Below are positions 24,769-32,915 of a DNA stretch of 64,000 bases, in pieces (the first letter of the stretch is position 1; the number at the start of each line of letters is the position of its first letter). This stretch comes from Pseudomonas helleri. GTDB lineage: Bacteria; Pseudomonadota; Gammaproteobacteria; Pseudomonadales; Pseudomonadaceae. The DNA lies in assembly GCF_001043025.1 (NCBI RefSeq), contig NZ_JYLD01000009.1, positions 124,001 to 188,000 on the forward strand, in the 5' to 3' direction. Under the pieces are notes generated by a model, which worked only from the letters and a program-made list of their open reading frames with translations, was not told the DNA's origin and made no database searches. The translations under genes and the position numbers were made by a program.

Positions 24769-27642
24769 ATGCAAACCGACACAGCTCGCGAGAACTCGCA
24801 GGGTTCCGATTCAAATCTGGATCTGTCTGCGACCGCGCCAGGCCAATTGCGCGTGATCAAACGTAACGGAACCGTGGTTCCTTACACCGACGACAAGATC
24901 ACCGTCGCCATCACCAAAGCGTTTCTCGCAGTTGAAGGTGGCAATGCCGCTGCCTCGTCACGAATCCACGACACCGTTGCGCGCCTGACCGAACAAGTCA
25001 CCGCGACCTTCAAGCGTCGCATGCCATCGGGTGGCACCATCCACATCGAAGAAATCCAGGACCAGGTTGAACTGGCCCTGATGCGCGCCGGCGAACAAAA
25101 AGTCGCGCGTGACTACGTGATCTACCGCGACTCGCGCGCCAAAGAACGCGCCACTCGCGCCCCGGCCGAAAGCGCCGTGGTTGCTCACCCGACCATCCGC
25201 ATCACCCGCGCCGACGGCACGTTCGCGCCGCTGGACATGGCCCGCCTGAACACCATCGTCAGCGAAGCCTGCGAAGGCCTGGCAGAAGTCGACGGCGACC
25301 TGATCCAGCGCGAAACCCTGAAAAACCTGTACGACGGCGTGGCCCTGAGCGACGTCAACACCGCCCTGGTGATGACCGCCCGTACCCTGGTTGAGCGTGA
25401 GCCCAACTACTCGTTCGTGACCGCCCGCCTGCTGATGGACACCCTGCGCGGTGAAGGCCTGGGCTTCCTGAACGTTGCCGAAAGCGCTACCCACCACGAA
25501 ATGGCCGACCTGTACGCCAAGGCGCTGCCGGCTTACATCGCCAAAGGTATCGAATTCGACCTGCTGAACCCGGTGCTGGCCACCTTTGACCTGGAAAAAC
25601 TGGGCAAGGCGATCAACCACGAGCGCGATCAGCAATTCACCTACCTGGGCCTGCAAACCCTGTACGACCGTTACTTCATCCACAAGGATGGCGTGCGTTT
25701 CGAACTGCCGCAGATCTTCTTTATGCGCGTGGCCATGGGCCTGGCGATCGAAGAGAAGCAAAAAGAAGACCGCGCCATCGAGTTCTACAACCTGTTGTCG
25801 TCGTTCGACTACATGGCCTCGACCCCGACCCTGTTTAACGCCGGTACTCAGCGTCCTCAGCTGTCCAGCTGCTACCTGACCACCGTGCCGGATGACCTGT
25901 CGGGCATCTACCACGCGATCCACGACAACGCCATGTTGTCCAAATTCGCTGGCGGCCTGGGCAACGACTGGACCCCGGTTCGTGCTTTGGGTTCGTGGAT
26001 CAAAGGCACCAACGGCAAGTCCCAGGGCGTGGTTCCGTTCCTCAAGGTTGTGAACGACACCGCCGTCGCCGTAAACCAGGGCGGCAAGCGCAAAGGCGCT
26101 GTCTGTGCCTACCTGGAAACCTGGCACATGGACATCGAAGAGTTCATCGAGCTGCGTAAAAACACCGGTGATGACCGTCGTCGCACCCACGACATGAACA
26201 CCGCCAACTGGATCCCTGACCTGTTCATGAAGCGCGTCTTCGATGACGGCAAATGGACCCTGTTCTCGCCGTCCGAAGTACCGGACCTGCACGACCTGAC
26301 CGGCAAGGCCTTCGAAGAGCGTTACGAGTACTACGAAGCCCTGACCGAGTACCCGGGCAAGGTCAAACTGTTCAAGACCATCCAGGCCAAAGACCTGTGG
26401 CGCAAAATGCTGTCCATGCTGTTTGAAACCGGCCACCCATGGCTGACCTTCAAAGACCCGTGCAACCTGCGCAGCCCGCAGCAGCACGTGGGCGTGGTTC
26501 ACAGCTCGAACCTGTGCACCGAGATCACCTTGAACACCAACAAGGACGAGATCGCTGTATGTAACCTGGGTTCGATCAACCTGCCTAACCACATCGTGGA
26601 CGGCAAGCTGGATACCGCCAAGCTCAAGCGCACCATCGACGTCGCCGTGCGCATGCTCGACAACGTGATCGACATCAACTACTACTCGGTGCCGCAAGCG
26701 CGCAACTCGAACTTCAAGCACCGTCCGGTCGGCCTGGGGATCATGGGCTTCCAGGACGCGCTGTACCTGCAGCACATCCCTTATGCCTCGCAAGCGGCTG
26801 TTGAGTTTGCCGACAAGTCGATGGAAGCGGTCAGCTACTACGCGATCCAGGCGTCCTGCGACCTGGCTGACGAGCGTGGCGCTTACGAGACGTTCCAGGG
26901 TTCGCTGTGGTCCAAAGGCGTGTTACCACTGGATTCGCAACAGATCCTGATCGAGCAGCGCGGCCAGAAGTACATCGACGTTGACCTGAACGAATCCCTG
27001 GACTGGGCACCGGTTCGCGCCCGTGTACAAAAAGGCATTCGTAACTCCAACATCATGGCCATCGCACCGACCGCCACCATCGCCAACATCACTGGCGTGT
27101 CACAGTCGATCGAACCGACCTATCAAAACCTGTACGTGAAATCCAACCTGTCGGGCGAATTCACCGTGATCAACCCGTACCTGGTTCGCGACCTCAAGGC
27201 TCGCGGTCTGTGGGATTCGGTCATGATCAACGACTTGAAGTACTACGACGGTTCCGTGCAGCAGATCGAACGCATCCCGCAAGAGCTCAAAGAGCTGTAT
27301 GCCACCGCGTTTGAAGTCGACACCAAGTGGATCGTTGACGCGGCCAGCCGTCGTCAGAAGTGGATCGACCAGGCTCAGTCGCTGAACCTGTACATCGCTG
27401 GCGCATCGGGCAAGAAACTCGACGTCACCTACCGCATGGCCTGGTACCGTGGTTTGAAAACCACCTACTACCTCCGTGCCCTAGCGGCGACCAGCACCGA
27501 GAAGTCCACCGTTAACACCGGCAAGCTCAACGCAGTATCGAGCGGCAAAAACAGTGAAGACGTAGCAGCAGCGCCTGCCGGCCCGGCCCCCGTGCCAAAA
27601 GCCTGCGCGATTGACGAGCCGGATTGCGAAGCTTGCCAATAA
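24769..27642 (+). CDS. nrdA: ribonucleoside-diphosphate reductase class Ia, alpha subunit
   Basis: NrdA reduces ribonucleotides to deoxyribonucleotides together with NrdB. The protein has 957 residues. Two N-terminal ATP-cone domains (LRVIKRNGTVVPYTDDKI near 30 and PTIRITRADGTFAPLD near 145) allow dATP/ATP allosteric control, as in pseudomonads. The catalytic domain includes QLSSCYLTTVPDD, the NTANWIPDLFMKR region and NLCTEITLNT. The tail ends CAIDEPDCEACQ with the redox cysteines. The ATG at 24769 has GGAG 10 nt upstream. nrdB is not adjacent; a terminator and an unrelated opposite-strand cluster follow. Confidence 0.97.
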   Translation: MQTDTARENSQGSDSNLDLSATAPGQLRVIKRNGTVVPYTDDKITVAITKAFLAVEGGNAAASSRIHDTVARLTEQVTATFKRRMPSGGTIHIEEIQDQVELALMRAGEQKVARDYVIYRDSRAKERATRAPAESAVVAHPTIRITRADGTFAPLDMARLNTIVSEACEGLAEVDGDLIQRETLKNLYDGVALSDVNTALVMTARTLVEREPNYSFVTARLLMDTLRGEGLGFLNVAESATHHEMADLYAKALPAYIAKGIEFDLLNPVLATFDLEKLGKAINHERDQQFTYLGLQTLYDRYFIHKDGVRFELPQIFFMRVAMGLAIEEKQKEDRAIEFYNLLSSFDYMASTPTLFNAGTQRPQLSSCYLTTVPDDLSGIYHAIHDNAMLSKFAGGLGNDWTPVRALGSWIKGTNGKSQGVVPFLKVVNDTAVAVNQGGKRKGAVCAYLETWHMDIEEFIELRKNTGDDRRRTHDMNTANWIPDLFMKRVFDDGKWTLFSPSEVPDLHDLTGKAFEERYEYYEALTEYPGKVKLFKTIQAKDLWRKMLSMLFETGHPWLTFKDPCNLRSPQQHVGVVHSSNLCTEITLNTNKDEIAVCNLGSINLPNHIVDGKLDTAKLKRTIDVAVRMLDNVIDINYYSVPQARNSNFKHRPVGLGIMGFQDALYLQHIPYASQAAVEFADKSMEAVSYYAIQASCDLADERGAYETFQGSLWSKGVLPLDSQQILIEQRGQKYIDVDLNESLDWAPVRARVQKGIRNSNIMAIAPTATIANITGVSQSIEPTYQNLYVKSNLSGEFTVINPYLVRDLKARGLWDSVMINDLKYYDGSVQQIERIPQELKELYATAFEVDTKWIVDAASRRQKWIDQAQSLNLYIAGASGKKLDVTYRMAWYRGLKTTYYLRALAATSTEKSTVNTGKLNAVSSGKNSEDVAAAPAGPAPVPKACAIDEPDCEACQ

Positions 27643-27674
27643 GCTGAATGGCCAGGCGGCTTGACCGCCTGACT

Positions 27675-27730
27675 AAAAACCCCCGTTAAACCCTGGTAAC
27701 AGTTGGGTTTGGCGGGGGTTTTGTTTTTTG
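27675..27730 (+). terminator. Rho-independent terminator of nrdA
   Basis: AAAACCCCCG pairs with CGGGGGTTTTG, with a nested AAACCC/GGGTTT pair inside, followed by TTTTTT. The A-rich left side could also terminate the convergent exporter gene. Confidence 0.88.
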
Positions 27731-27748
27731 GGGCTATCACCCAAGCTA

Positions 27749-28699
27749 TTAACGGCTTACACGCTTACGTTGTTCAACTGTCAGAACTATCAACACGCAG
27801 GCATTAAAAAAAATAACCGAAGCGACGATGCTATCGACTGTTATTTTAAAAAAAACACTTTGGATAAGCACCGCAAACGCGGGTGCTGCAGATAAACCTA
27901 TTGTAGTGAGCGATGCACCTAACCACGCAATTGCGAACTGCAGGGAAACCTGAATCAAGAACATAAAAGACGACAGCAACACCACATCAACCCAAGCGAC
28001 CTCGATCGTTGAAAAAAAATCAAATTTTAGACACAGACCAAAACAGCAGAACACCACCAAAATACTCCGTAAAGCATTAACCTTTATTGGAGACTGCTTG
28101 AGAACACCGAGCCTCGCTGACACGCGCGTGTTTATATAAATAGCTATACCGCACAATATAGACAAGACAATACCAGCATTAATACCAGCCCCGGAACCAC
28201 TTGCTCCGGAGACTGCAATACCACCTCCAGCACTGGCTATAAAAACGGCACTTAAAACGACAAGAATCGAAAGCAAGATATTGAGTACACTTAACCGAAC
28301 ACCCTGCGTAAAGGGCAATATTATCGCCCCCACAGAGACCGCAATTGAGGAAAAAGCCCCCGGAAGCAAATATTTAATAGCCCAAAAACCAGACGCCCAG
28401 CTTAGCAACGTAAAAAAATTTATTAATCCATACAAATAGACACAACGGACAAAGCCTGCACGCTGTCTAAAATCAGTCACCACACAACTGAATTTAACGC
28501 CTGAGCGCAACCAGTCCCTCAGCATCAAACCTGCCAAAGAAATCAATGACAGCAACGAGAAGCAAAACATCAAGACAAACGGATCAATCTCACGATACAA
28601 GAAATACGCCGAATAGATCATCCTAAAAGCATCGCCGCTCAAAAACACTAACAACGCGACTACGCCCCCCACCGCGGCACCTTTATATTGCAATTTCAC
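27749..28699 (-). CDS. EamA/DMT-type membrane transporter of the peptide cluster
   Basis: This 316-residue, very hydrophobic protein has about ten membrane helices in two five-helix halves (for example VALLVFLSGDAFRMIYSAYF and SILVVLSAVFIASAGGGIAV), the drug/metabolite transporter layout. It is the last gene of the operon and overlaps the hydroxylase gene by 17 nt. The start is a GTG at 28699 or a TTG at 28693; the latter has the better spacing (7 nt) to AAGGA. Its AT-richer codons differ from flanking housekeeping genes. Export of the cluster product is the likely role, by context only. Confidence 0.75.
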   Translation of the reverse strand: MKLQYKGAAVGGVVALLVFLSGDAFRMIYSAYFLYREIDPFVLMFCFSLLSLISLAGLMLRDWLRSGVKFSCVVTDFRQRAGFVRCVYLYGLINFFTLLSWASGFWAIKYLLPGAFSSIAVSVGAIILPFTQGVRLSVLNILLSILVVLSAVFIASAGGGIAVSGASGSGAGINAGIVLSILCGIAIYINTRVSARLGVLKQSPIKVNALRSILVVFCCFGLCLKFDFFSTIEVAWVDVVLLSSFMFLIQVSLQFAIAWLGASLTTIGLSAAPAFAVLIQSVFFKITVDSIVASVIFFNACVLIVLTVEQRKRVSR

Positions 28700-29693
28700 A
28701 TCCTTCTACCATTTCCTGACACGATTTAATTAACGACCTCCCATAAGCCGTAAGCTCTGCATGTTCATAGACAACCCCTAGCGTCTGAAAAAACTTATCC
28801 TTAAATGAAGCATCATTACCACGCTCATTATAATTAGTTCTCACCTTACTAAAATCCAAAGCACCCGGATCAGCTTTATATATTCTTTCAAACACATAAA
28901 TAGTTCGCGCCAGCACAAAGGCAGCATGATAAATAGCGCTGAGTGGTCTAGCCTGCTTACGAAAGGGAGTTGGATACAATCTGTCATTATGATTTTCAAA
29001 GAGCGGATCATGCACCCAATGCGCATATAATAAATTGTGCGCTGACTCGTGAACAACGTGCTCTATGTACCTAGAGACAGTATCGTGCACTGAACACGAC
29101 CCGACATAAATCATACCCAAGGCATTAAAATTAGTTCCCGCCCGACAATATCCAGACTGAAAAATTCTAATTTCATCCACGACCTGCGCCATTTCAGCAT
29201 ACAACGCATCGTCCGCACACCTAACAATGTCAAGCGCATGAATCATCAAACGCCTGGATGCCAGAAATTCACCCTCACTACCAATCTCCTTTGGCAAAGC
29301 AACATTGGCATCCGCGTCTTCATAAGTCTTTCTAATATCTGAATAGACGACAGAACTGCATATTTCATTTTGCAACCCCGACGACATTAAAAAGGGAAGC
29401 ACCTCCAGATTAGAGTGGCGTTCGCAACTTGAAAAACATAATAACCTTTCACTTAAACTCTTGCTAACCTCCTCTCCACGCACGTAGTAACTTATCAACG
29501 TTTCATGGGCTGCAAAAAAGAAAGGAGGCGCTTTAGGGCAGTTACGATACTCTGAAATCAACCCAAAAAAACGGCTGTCTTCCTGACCAATAGATCTCAA
29601 CAAATATTCAAAACTTGCCCACAACCTCGCCGAAACATTTTCGAACAGTGTAGTCGCCACCAGCACATCAGGAGCAGCACTAATAGTGTACAT
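28683..29693 (-). CDS. alphaKG-HExxH-type peptide beta-hydroxylase
   Basis: This 336-residue protein carries the metal motif HESAH at residues 215-219 and, about 30 residues later, RPLSAIYHAAFVLAR (third ligand probably His256). That arrangement is typical of the HExxH family TIGR04267. The family is associated with RiPP clusters, and members are alpha-ketoglutarate-dependent oxygenases that beta-hydroxylate side chains of a precursor peptide rather than proteases. The ATG at 29693 has GAGG 8 nt upstream; the GTG at 29702 overlaps that site. It lies 13 nt after the acetamidase-like gene. The target residue is unknown; Asn or Asp in the small peptide is plausible. Confidence 0.75.
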   Translation of the reverse strand: MYTISAAPDVLVATTLFENVSARLWASFEYLLRSIGQEDSRFFGLISEYRNCPKAPPFFFAAHETLISYYVRGEEVSKSLSERLLCFSSCERHSNLEVLPFLMSSGLQNEICSSVVYSDIRKTYEDADANVALPKEIGSEGEFLASRRLMIHALDIVRCADDALYAEMAQVVDEIRIFQSGYCRAGTNFNALGMIYVGSCSVHDTVSRYIEHVVHESAHNLLYAHWVHDPLFENHNDRLYPTPFRKQARPLSAIYHAAFVLARTIYVFERIYKADPGALDFSKVRTNYNERGNDASFKDKFFQTLGVVYEHAELTAYGRSLIKSCQEMVEGCEIAI

Positions 29694-29706
29694 CGCGGAC
29701 ACCTCG

Positions 29707-30633
29707 TTATTTTTTTATAAAAAACGCCGATTCAACACCCACCACTACAACATTCGGGACGCCCAATTTCATCACGTGCAGCGAAGCACAATGCCCAAGT
29801 AACAGCCGGGCAACAGACTCTGCCACACCGTTACCGAGCAGCGCCTCAAATGCATATCCATAGGCAAGACGAACACTGGCATTAAAATCTTCGTTCACAG
29901 CCATAAAATAAACGAAGCCCCCCACATTAATATGCAAGCAACTGTGCAGCGGTTGACTGCATTTATCTACAGAAAATACAATTTCACCGGACACTTCAAT
30001 ACCCGAGCCGCCCACCTCACCCACACACTGATTAAAATGAATATCTCCCATATAAAAGAACGCGTTGTCATGGGCAACAGGTAAAAACAGGGTGGCTCCC
30101 TTTTTAAAAAAGGTGCAGTCGACGTTGCCGCCATATTCATCAGCGTCAATCGATGACAAACCCTCCCCCTTGCCCACTGGGTCAGAGCAACGAATACACC
30201 CGATCATCAACTCCTGCCTGACTGAAAGCAGGTTCAACCCTGTGTCGCTTTGGCTCACAGGAATGCCACGATCTCCAGTAATCTGCCAACAAACGACCTC
30301 CTCTCCCACCACAGGCTGGCTGTATTTTTCATTTATAAATTCTGGCAATATGCCTTGCGAAGACAACCCAACATTCCGAGTAATTCGGATATCCAAGACT
30401 GTTATGGCAAGCACATCACCACACTTGCTTCCCTCTAAGAAATACGGACCTGACAACGGATTAAAGTAAGTGCTGACACGATCCAGGCACTCATCAAACC
30501 CTAAGTTATCAATCGTTCTCGTCGCGTACGCACTGCCTGGTTTCAAAGAATAGAAATCACTCTCTCGCCCTGAAAACGACTGATAATATTTTTTCTGCCG
30601 TGGCAGATCCTCTACTTCACTTATGAATTTCAT
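29707..30633 (-). CDS. acetamidase/formamidase family protein
   Basis: This 308-residue protein has the FmdA/AmdA fold signatures: GDVLAITVLDIRIT, the metal-site-like EYGGNVDCTFFKKGATLFLP, and MGDIHFNQCVGEVGGSGIEV. The family hydrolyses small amides such as formamide or acetamide with a metal centre. Inside a peptide-modification operon it might act on an amide of the peptide or on an N-formyl group, but that is speculation. It overlaps the ClpP-like gene by 17 nt, with AAGGA close before the ATG. The family usually has about 300-400 residues, so it looks complete. Confidence 0.78.
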   Translation of the reverse strand: MKFISEVEDLPRQKKYYQSFSGRESDFYSLKPGSAYATRTIDNLGFDECLDRVSTYFNPLSGPYFLEGSKCGDVLAITVLDIRITRNVGLSSQGILPEFINEKYSQPVVGEEVVCWQITGDRGIPVSQSDTGLNLLSVRQELMIGCIRCSDPVGKGEGLSSIDADEYGGNVDCTFFKKGATLFLPVAHDNAFFYMGDIHFNQCVGEVGGSGIEVSGEIVFSVDKCSQPLHSCLHINVGGFVYFMAVNEDFNASVRLAYGYAFEALLGNGVAESVARLLLGHCASLHVMKLGVPNVVVVGVESAFFIKK

Positions 30634-31216
30634 TTTCCTTTACGACAATTGAGTGTACGAGCCCATATTCAACAGCCTCTTCTGCACTCAGCCAAAAATC
30701 TTTATCCGTATCGATTCTGACTTTTTCTATAGGCTGCCCTGTCGCATCAGAAAAAATCCTGTTAAGTCTTTCTTTCATCTCTATAATTTCTTTTGCATAC
30801 GCGTCAAAATCCATCGCTTTACCTTGAAAACCACCCGAGGGTTGATGAAGTAAAAAACGGGTATTGGGCAATGAATAACGATTTTCTTTATCCGCAGCGA
30901 CATAGATAAGTGCACCCGCACTTGCCACCCAGCCCGAGCCAATGGTGATGACCACCAGCTTAATAAAGCGTATCGCATCAAATATCATATCCCCTGACTC
31001 TACATGCCCCCCAGGCGAGCTAATAAAAACAATAATTGGCTCATCACTCATATAGGCAAGCGCATGCAGTTGCTGCACGGCATCCTTGGCCATTTTTGTA
31101 TTGATCTCTCCTGTAATAAATATTTTTCTTGCCGCAATCGTGCTGTCTAACAACTTGAAACTTAACGAATCCATCCCTCCCGACTCACGATCCTTCTTCT
31201 CACTTAAATGGGGCAT
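30617..31216 (-). CDS. accessory ClpP-like serine protease
   Basis: This 199-residue ClpP-family protease has an apparently intact triad: Ser99 in GWVASAGALI, His124 in FLLHQPSGG, and Asp169 in VRIDTDKDFW. The substrate-binding ISSPGGHVESG and the AEEAVEYGLVHSIV end are present. It resembles the second ClpP of pseudomonads more than the housekeeping ClpP, and no clpX or clpA is nearby. In this operon it may cut the leader from the modified peptide or degrade failed products; this is inference. The ATG at 31216 has AGAGG 9 nt upstream; a GTG at 31219 is an alternative. Confidence 0.82.
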   Translation of the reverse strand: MPHLSEKKDRESGGMDSLSFKLLDSTIAARKIFITGEINTKMAKDAVQQLHALAYMSDEPIIVFISSPGGHVESGDMIFDAIRFIKLVVITIGSGWVASAGALIYVAADKENRYSLPNTRFLLHQPSGGFQGKAMDFDAYAKEIIEMKERLNRIFSDATGQPIEKVRIDTDKDFWLSAEEAVEYGLVHSIVVKENEIHK

Positions 31217-31244
31217 CACACATGACCTCTCAGGAAAATCACTG

Positions 31245-32144
31245 TCAGATAAGACTCAATTTTTTAATCATGCCTTCCATTATCCATTCACTGTCTTCCC
31301 CCTCCTCAACATCAACACCCTTCTCCTGCAAGTAACGAACATACTCATGACAATAAGCGCTCCCGCCCAACTTATCGAAGCACTTTAGTGCATGCACGGC
31401 AAAGTCATACGACTTGTAAACACAATGGAAAATACAGGCCAACTTAACCAGACGATTCGAAACACCCCAAAATTCATCATCATCGAACCGATGAAAATAA
31501 AATGCATCAGCCCATAACCATTGATTGATCCCATTTACCGAACTGCCGTCTACTTTCACGCCACGAGGTGATCGAGTACCGTAGCCGGTAAAACAGTGAA
31601 ACGTGAAGTCGCGCTCAGCTAAAAAAACATCTATATCACGAAACAAAGGCTGCCCTACATATTTTTCAACAAACGAAACCTCTATATGTATACCCAAGAG
31701 ATTTTTTATATTTCTACCTCCTGACTTTAAGACTTCCAACTCATACCCTTGCACATCGATATCAAGATAATCGAAATGCGCATCAGAAAACACAACATCG
31801 AACCCATAGGTCTTAATAGTGTTTATCTTCTCAACCCTATAAAAAAACTCCATGCCGGAATAGAACTCCAGACATGCTTTATTGGGAGCCAACATCGATG
31901 AACACGAGGCTAATTGACAGACATGCATCTCATGGACACCCCCATCGCCGATCGCCACATTGTGGATCTTATCGATTGCTCTATTCGTCAACCACTTATT
32001 AGCCTTAGCATCCGGTTCCACTGCCGTTACGACACAGGCATTACTATCTACTAACGCCTCATAATGAAACCCCTCCGGAACAGCGCGGGCACCTACGTCA
32101 ATTATTTTTATCTTGTTTGCGGACAGGTCAAACGGAAATTTCAT
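31245..32144 (-). CDS. FkbM family methyltransferase
   Basis: This 299-residue SAM-dependent methyltransferase shows motif I IKIIDVGARAVPEG, the acidic VVTAVEPDAKANKW, IHNVAIGDGG, and the family-typical DYLDIDVQGYELEVLKSG. A C-terminal helical extension of about 100 residues follows. FkbM enzymes methylate oxygen or nitrogen atoms; some modify side chains in RiPPs such as the polytheonamides. The ATG at 32144 has GAGG 6-7 nt upstream; a frame extending to 32168 has none. It is the first enzyme gene after the small peptide gene, separated from it by a hairpin. Confidence 0.82.
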   Translation of the reverse strand: MKFPFDLSANKIKIIDVGARAVPEGFHYEALVDSNACVVTAVEPDAKANKWLTNRAIDKIHNVAIGDGGVHEMHVCQLASCSSMLAPNKACLEFYSGMEFFYRVEKINTIKTYGFDVVFSDAHFDYLDIDVQGYELEVLKSGGRNIKNLLGIHIEVSFVEKYVGQPLFRDIDVFLAERDFTFHCFTGYGTRSPRGVKVDGSSVNGINQWLWADAFYFHRFDDDEFWGVSNRLVKLACIFHCVYKSYDFAVHALKCFDKLGGSAYCHEYVRYLQEKGVDVEEGEDSEWIMEGMIKKLSLI

Positions 32145-32168
32145 AAAGGGCCTCATATACGGAAACAT

Positions 32169-32202
32169 GCAGGCGTGCCTGCCTCATAAAAGACACGCCT
32201 GC
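32169..32202 (-). terminator. intercistronic hairpin (attenuator-like)
   Basis: GCAGGCGTG and CACGCCTGC form a perfect 9-bp stem with a 16-nt loop, 22 nt after the peptide stop and 25 nt before the methyltransferase start. There is no long T-run, so partial read-through is likely. That would give more peptide mRNA than enzyme mRNA, as seen in many peptide clusters. Confidence 0.6.
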
Positions 32203-32223
32203 AAACCATGAGAAGGACTTGTC

Positions 32224-32337
32224 CTAATTTGTCACTGCCAGAACGACCTTTCCATTTTTCCCATTCAACCCAAATATTTTTTTCAGGTCAATTTCTCGCA
32301 CAATGGGTACTTTTTTGCTTTTACATTTGTCAGCCAT
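32224..32337 (-). CDS. candidate RiPP precursor peptide, 37 residues
   Basis: A small frame begins ATG at 32337 with GAGG 6-8 nt upstream (ATGAGGTGCGTT) and ends TAG at 32224. The peptide starts MADKCKSKKVPIVREI, a charged leader-like part. It continues with an IFGL segment and two Asn-Gly/Lys-Asn pairs, and ends VVLAVTN. It is the first gene of the single-strand operon encoding an FkbM methyltransferase, a ClpP-like protease, an acetamidase-like protein and an alphaKG-HExxH hydroxylase. A read-through hairpin follows it. Size, position and ribosome site support a precursor; modification is not shown. The three Asn and one Asp are possible hydroxylation sites. Confidence 0.65.
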   Translation of the reverse strand: MADKCKSKKVPIVREIDLKKIFGLNGKNGKVVLAVTN

Positions 32338-32645
32338 AACGCACCTCATAATGTTAGTTATGCAGCGGTACATTTACGCAAACCACAAGCAAAGCTATAA
32401 CTCACTATTTAAACAAGGTCAAAATATCATGATCAATTTCAGATATTTCCTACACTCGCACTTACCCACCCAACTTCAAGGTAAAAGTTAAATTTCTTAC
32501 AGAAAATTCTCACACCCCTCATGAAATATAGTTAACCATCACCCTAAATCCTTATGGCACTTGGATTTAATACAACTCTTTATGAAATCTTTTATTAAAT
32601 GTACAAGAGCCGAGCTACTGCGATGGTATTTACACAACCTTTTGT
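32338..32645. other. AT-rich upstream region of the peptide operon
   Basis: About 300 bp lie between the peptide start and the end of the next minus-strand gene. It should hold the operon promoter. I see AT-rich candidate elements (for example TATATT near 32526-32531 read on the minus strand) but no pair with good spacing. A forward frame of 62 codons here has no homology I recognise and is probably chance. Confidence 0.4.
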
Positions 32646-32915
32646 TCAAGCAGGCTGCAAACGCCAGCTCACCACATTCATCAGGTCGCAGCCATCACGC
32701 AGCAACAGCATGGCCGTGGTTGCCAGGTGTTTGAGGTCGACCGCGTCGGCCTGCTCCATCTCGCGGCAGGAAAAGGTTTCCATCAATTGGGTAACCGCCA
32801 GCACACGGGCCATGGCGTTAGCATGCAACACATCCAGCGGCGCGTTGCGGTCAATCAGTAAGGCGGGAATGGTGCAGTCGATCGCGGTTAACGGGATGTA
32901 GGGGGATGCAGTCAT
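32646..32915 (-). CDS. small pseudomonad protein, DUF3077/DUF6124-like
   Basis: This 89-residue soluble protein reads MTASPYIPLTAI at the front, then a segment RNAPLDVLHANAMARVLAV followed by two helices ending LRDGCDLMNVV. The pattern of a short strand, an APLDVLHAN-like turn and helices resembles small DUF3077- or DUF6124-type proteins that pseudomonads carry in many copies; the assignment is tentative and the function unknown. AGGAG lies 8 nt before the ATG, so translation is credible. That ribosome site sits in one arm of a long inverted repeat (32925-33016). Confidence 0.55.
   Translation of the reverse strand: MTASPYIPLTAIDCTIPALLIDRNAPLDVLHANAMARVLAVTQLMETFSCREMEQADAVDLKHLATTAMLLLRDGCDLMNVVSWRLQPA

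Noticed and set aside
28683..29693. HExxH protein as a zinc metalloprotease
   Set aside because: The downstream RPL..H motif and cluster context match the alphaKG-HExxH hydroxylase family better than any peptidase family.
32303..32491. 62-codon plus-strand frame opposite the precursor peptide
   Set aside because: No ribosome site. It overlaps the precursor start and the promoter region, and its low-complexity sequence looks random.
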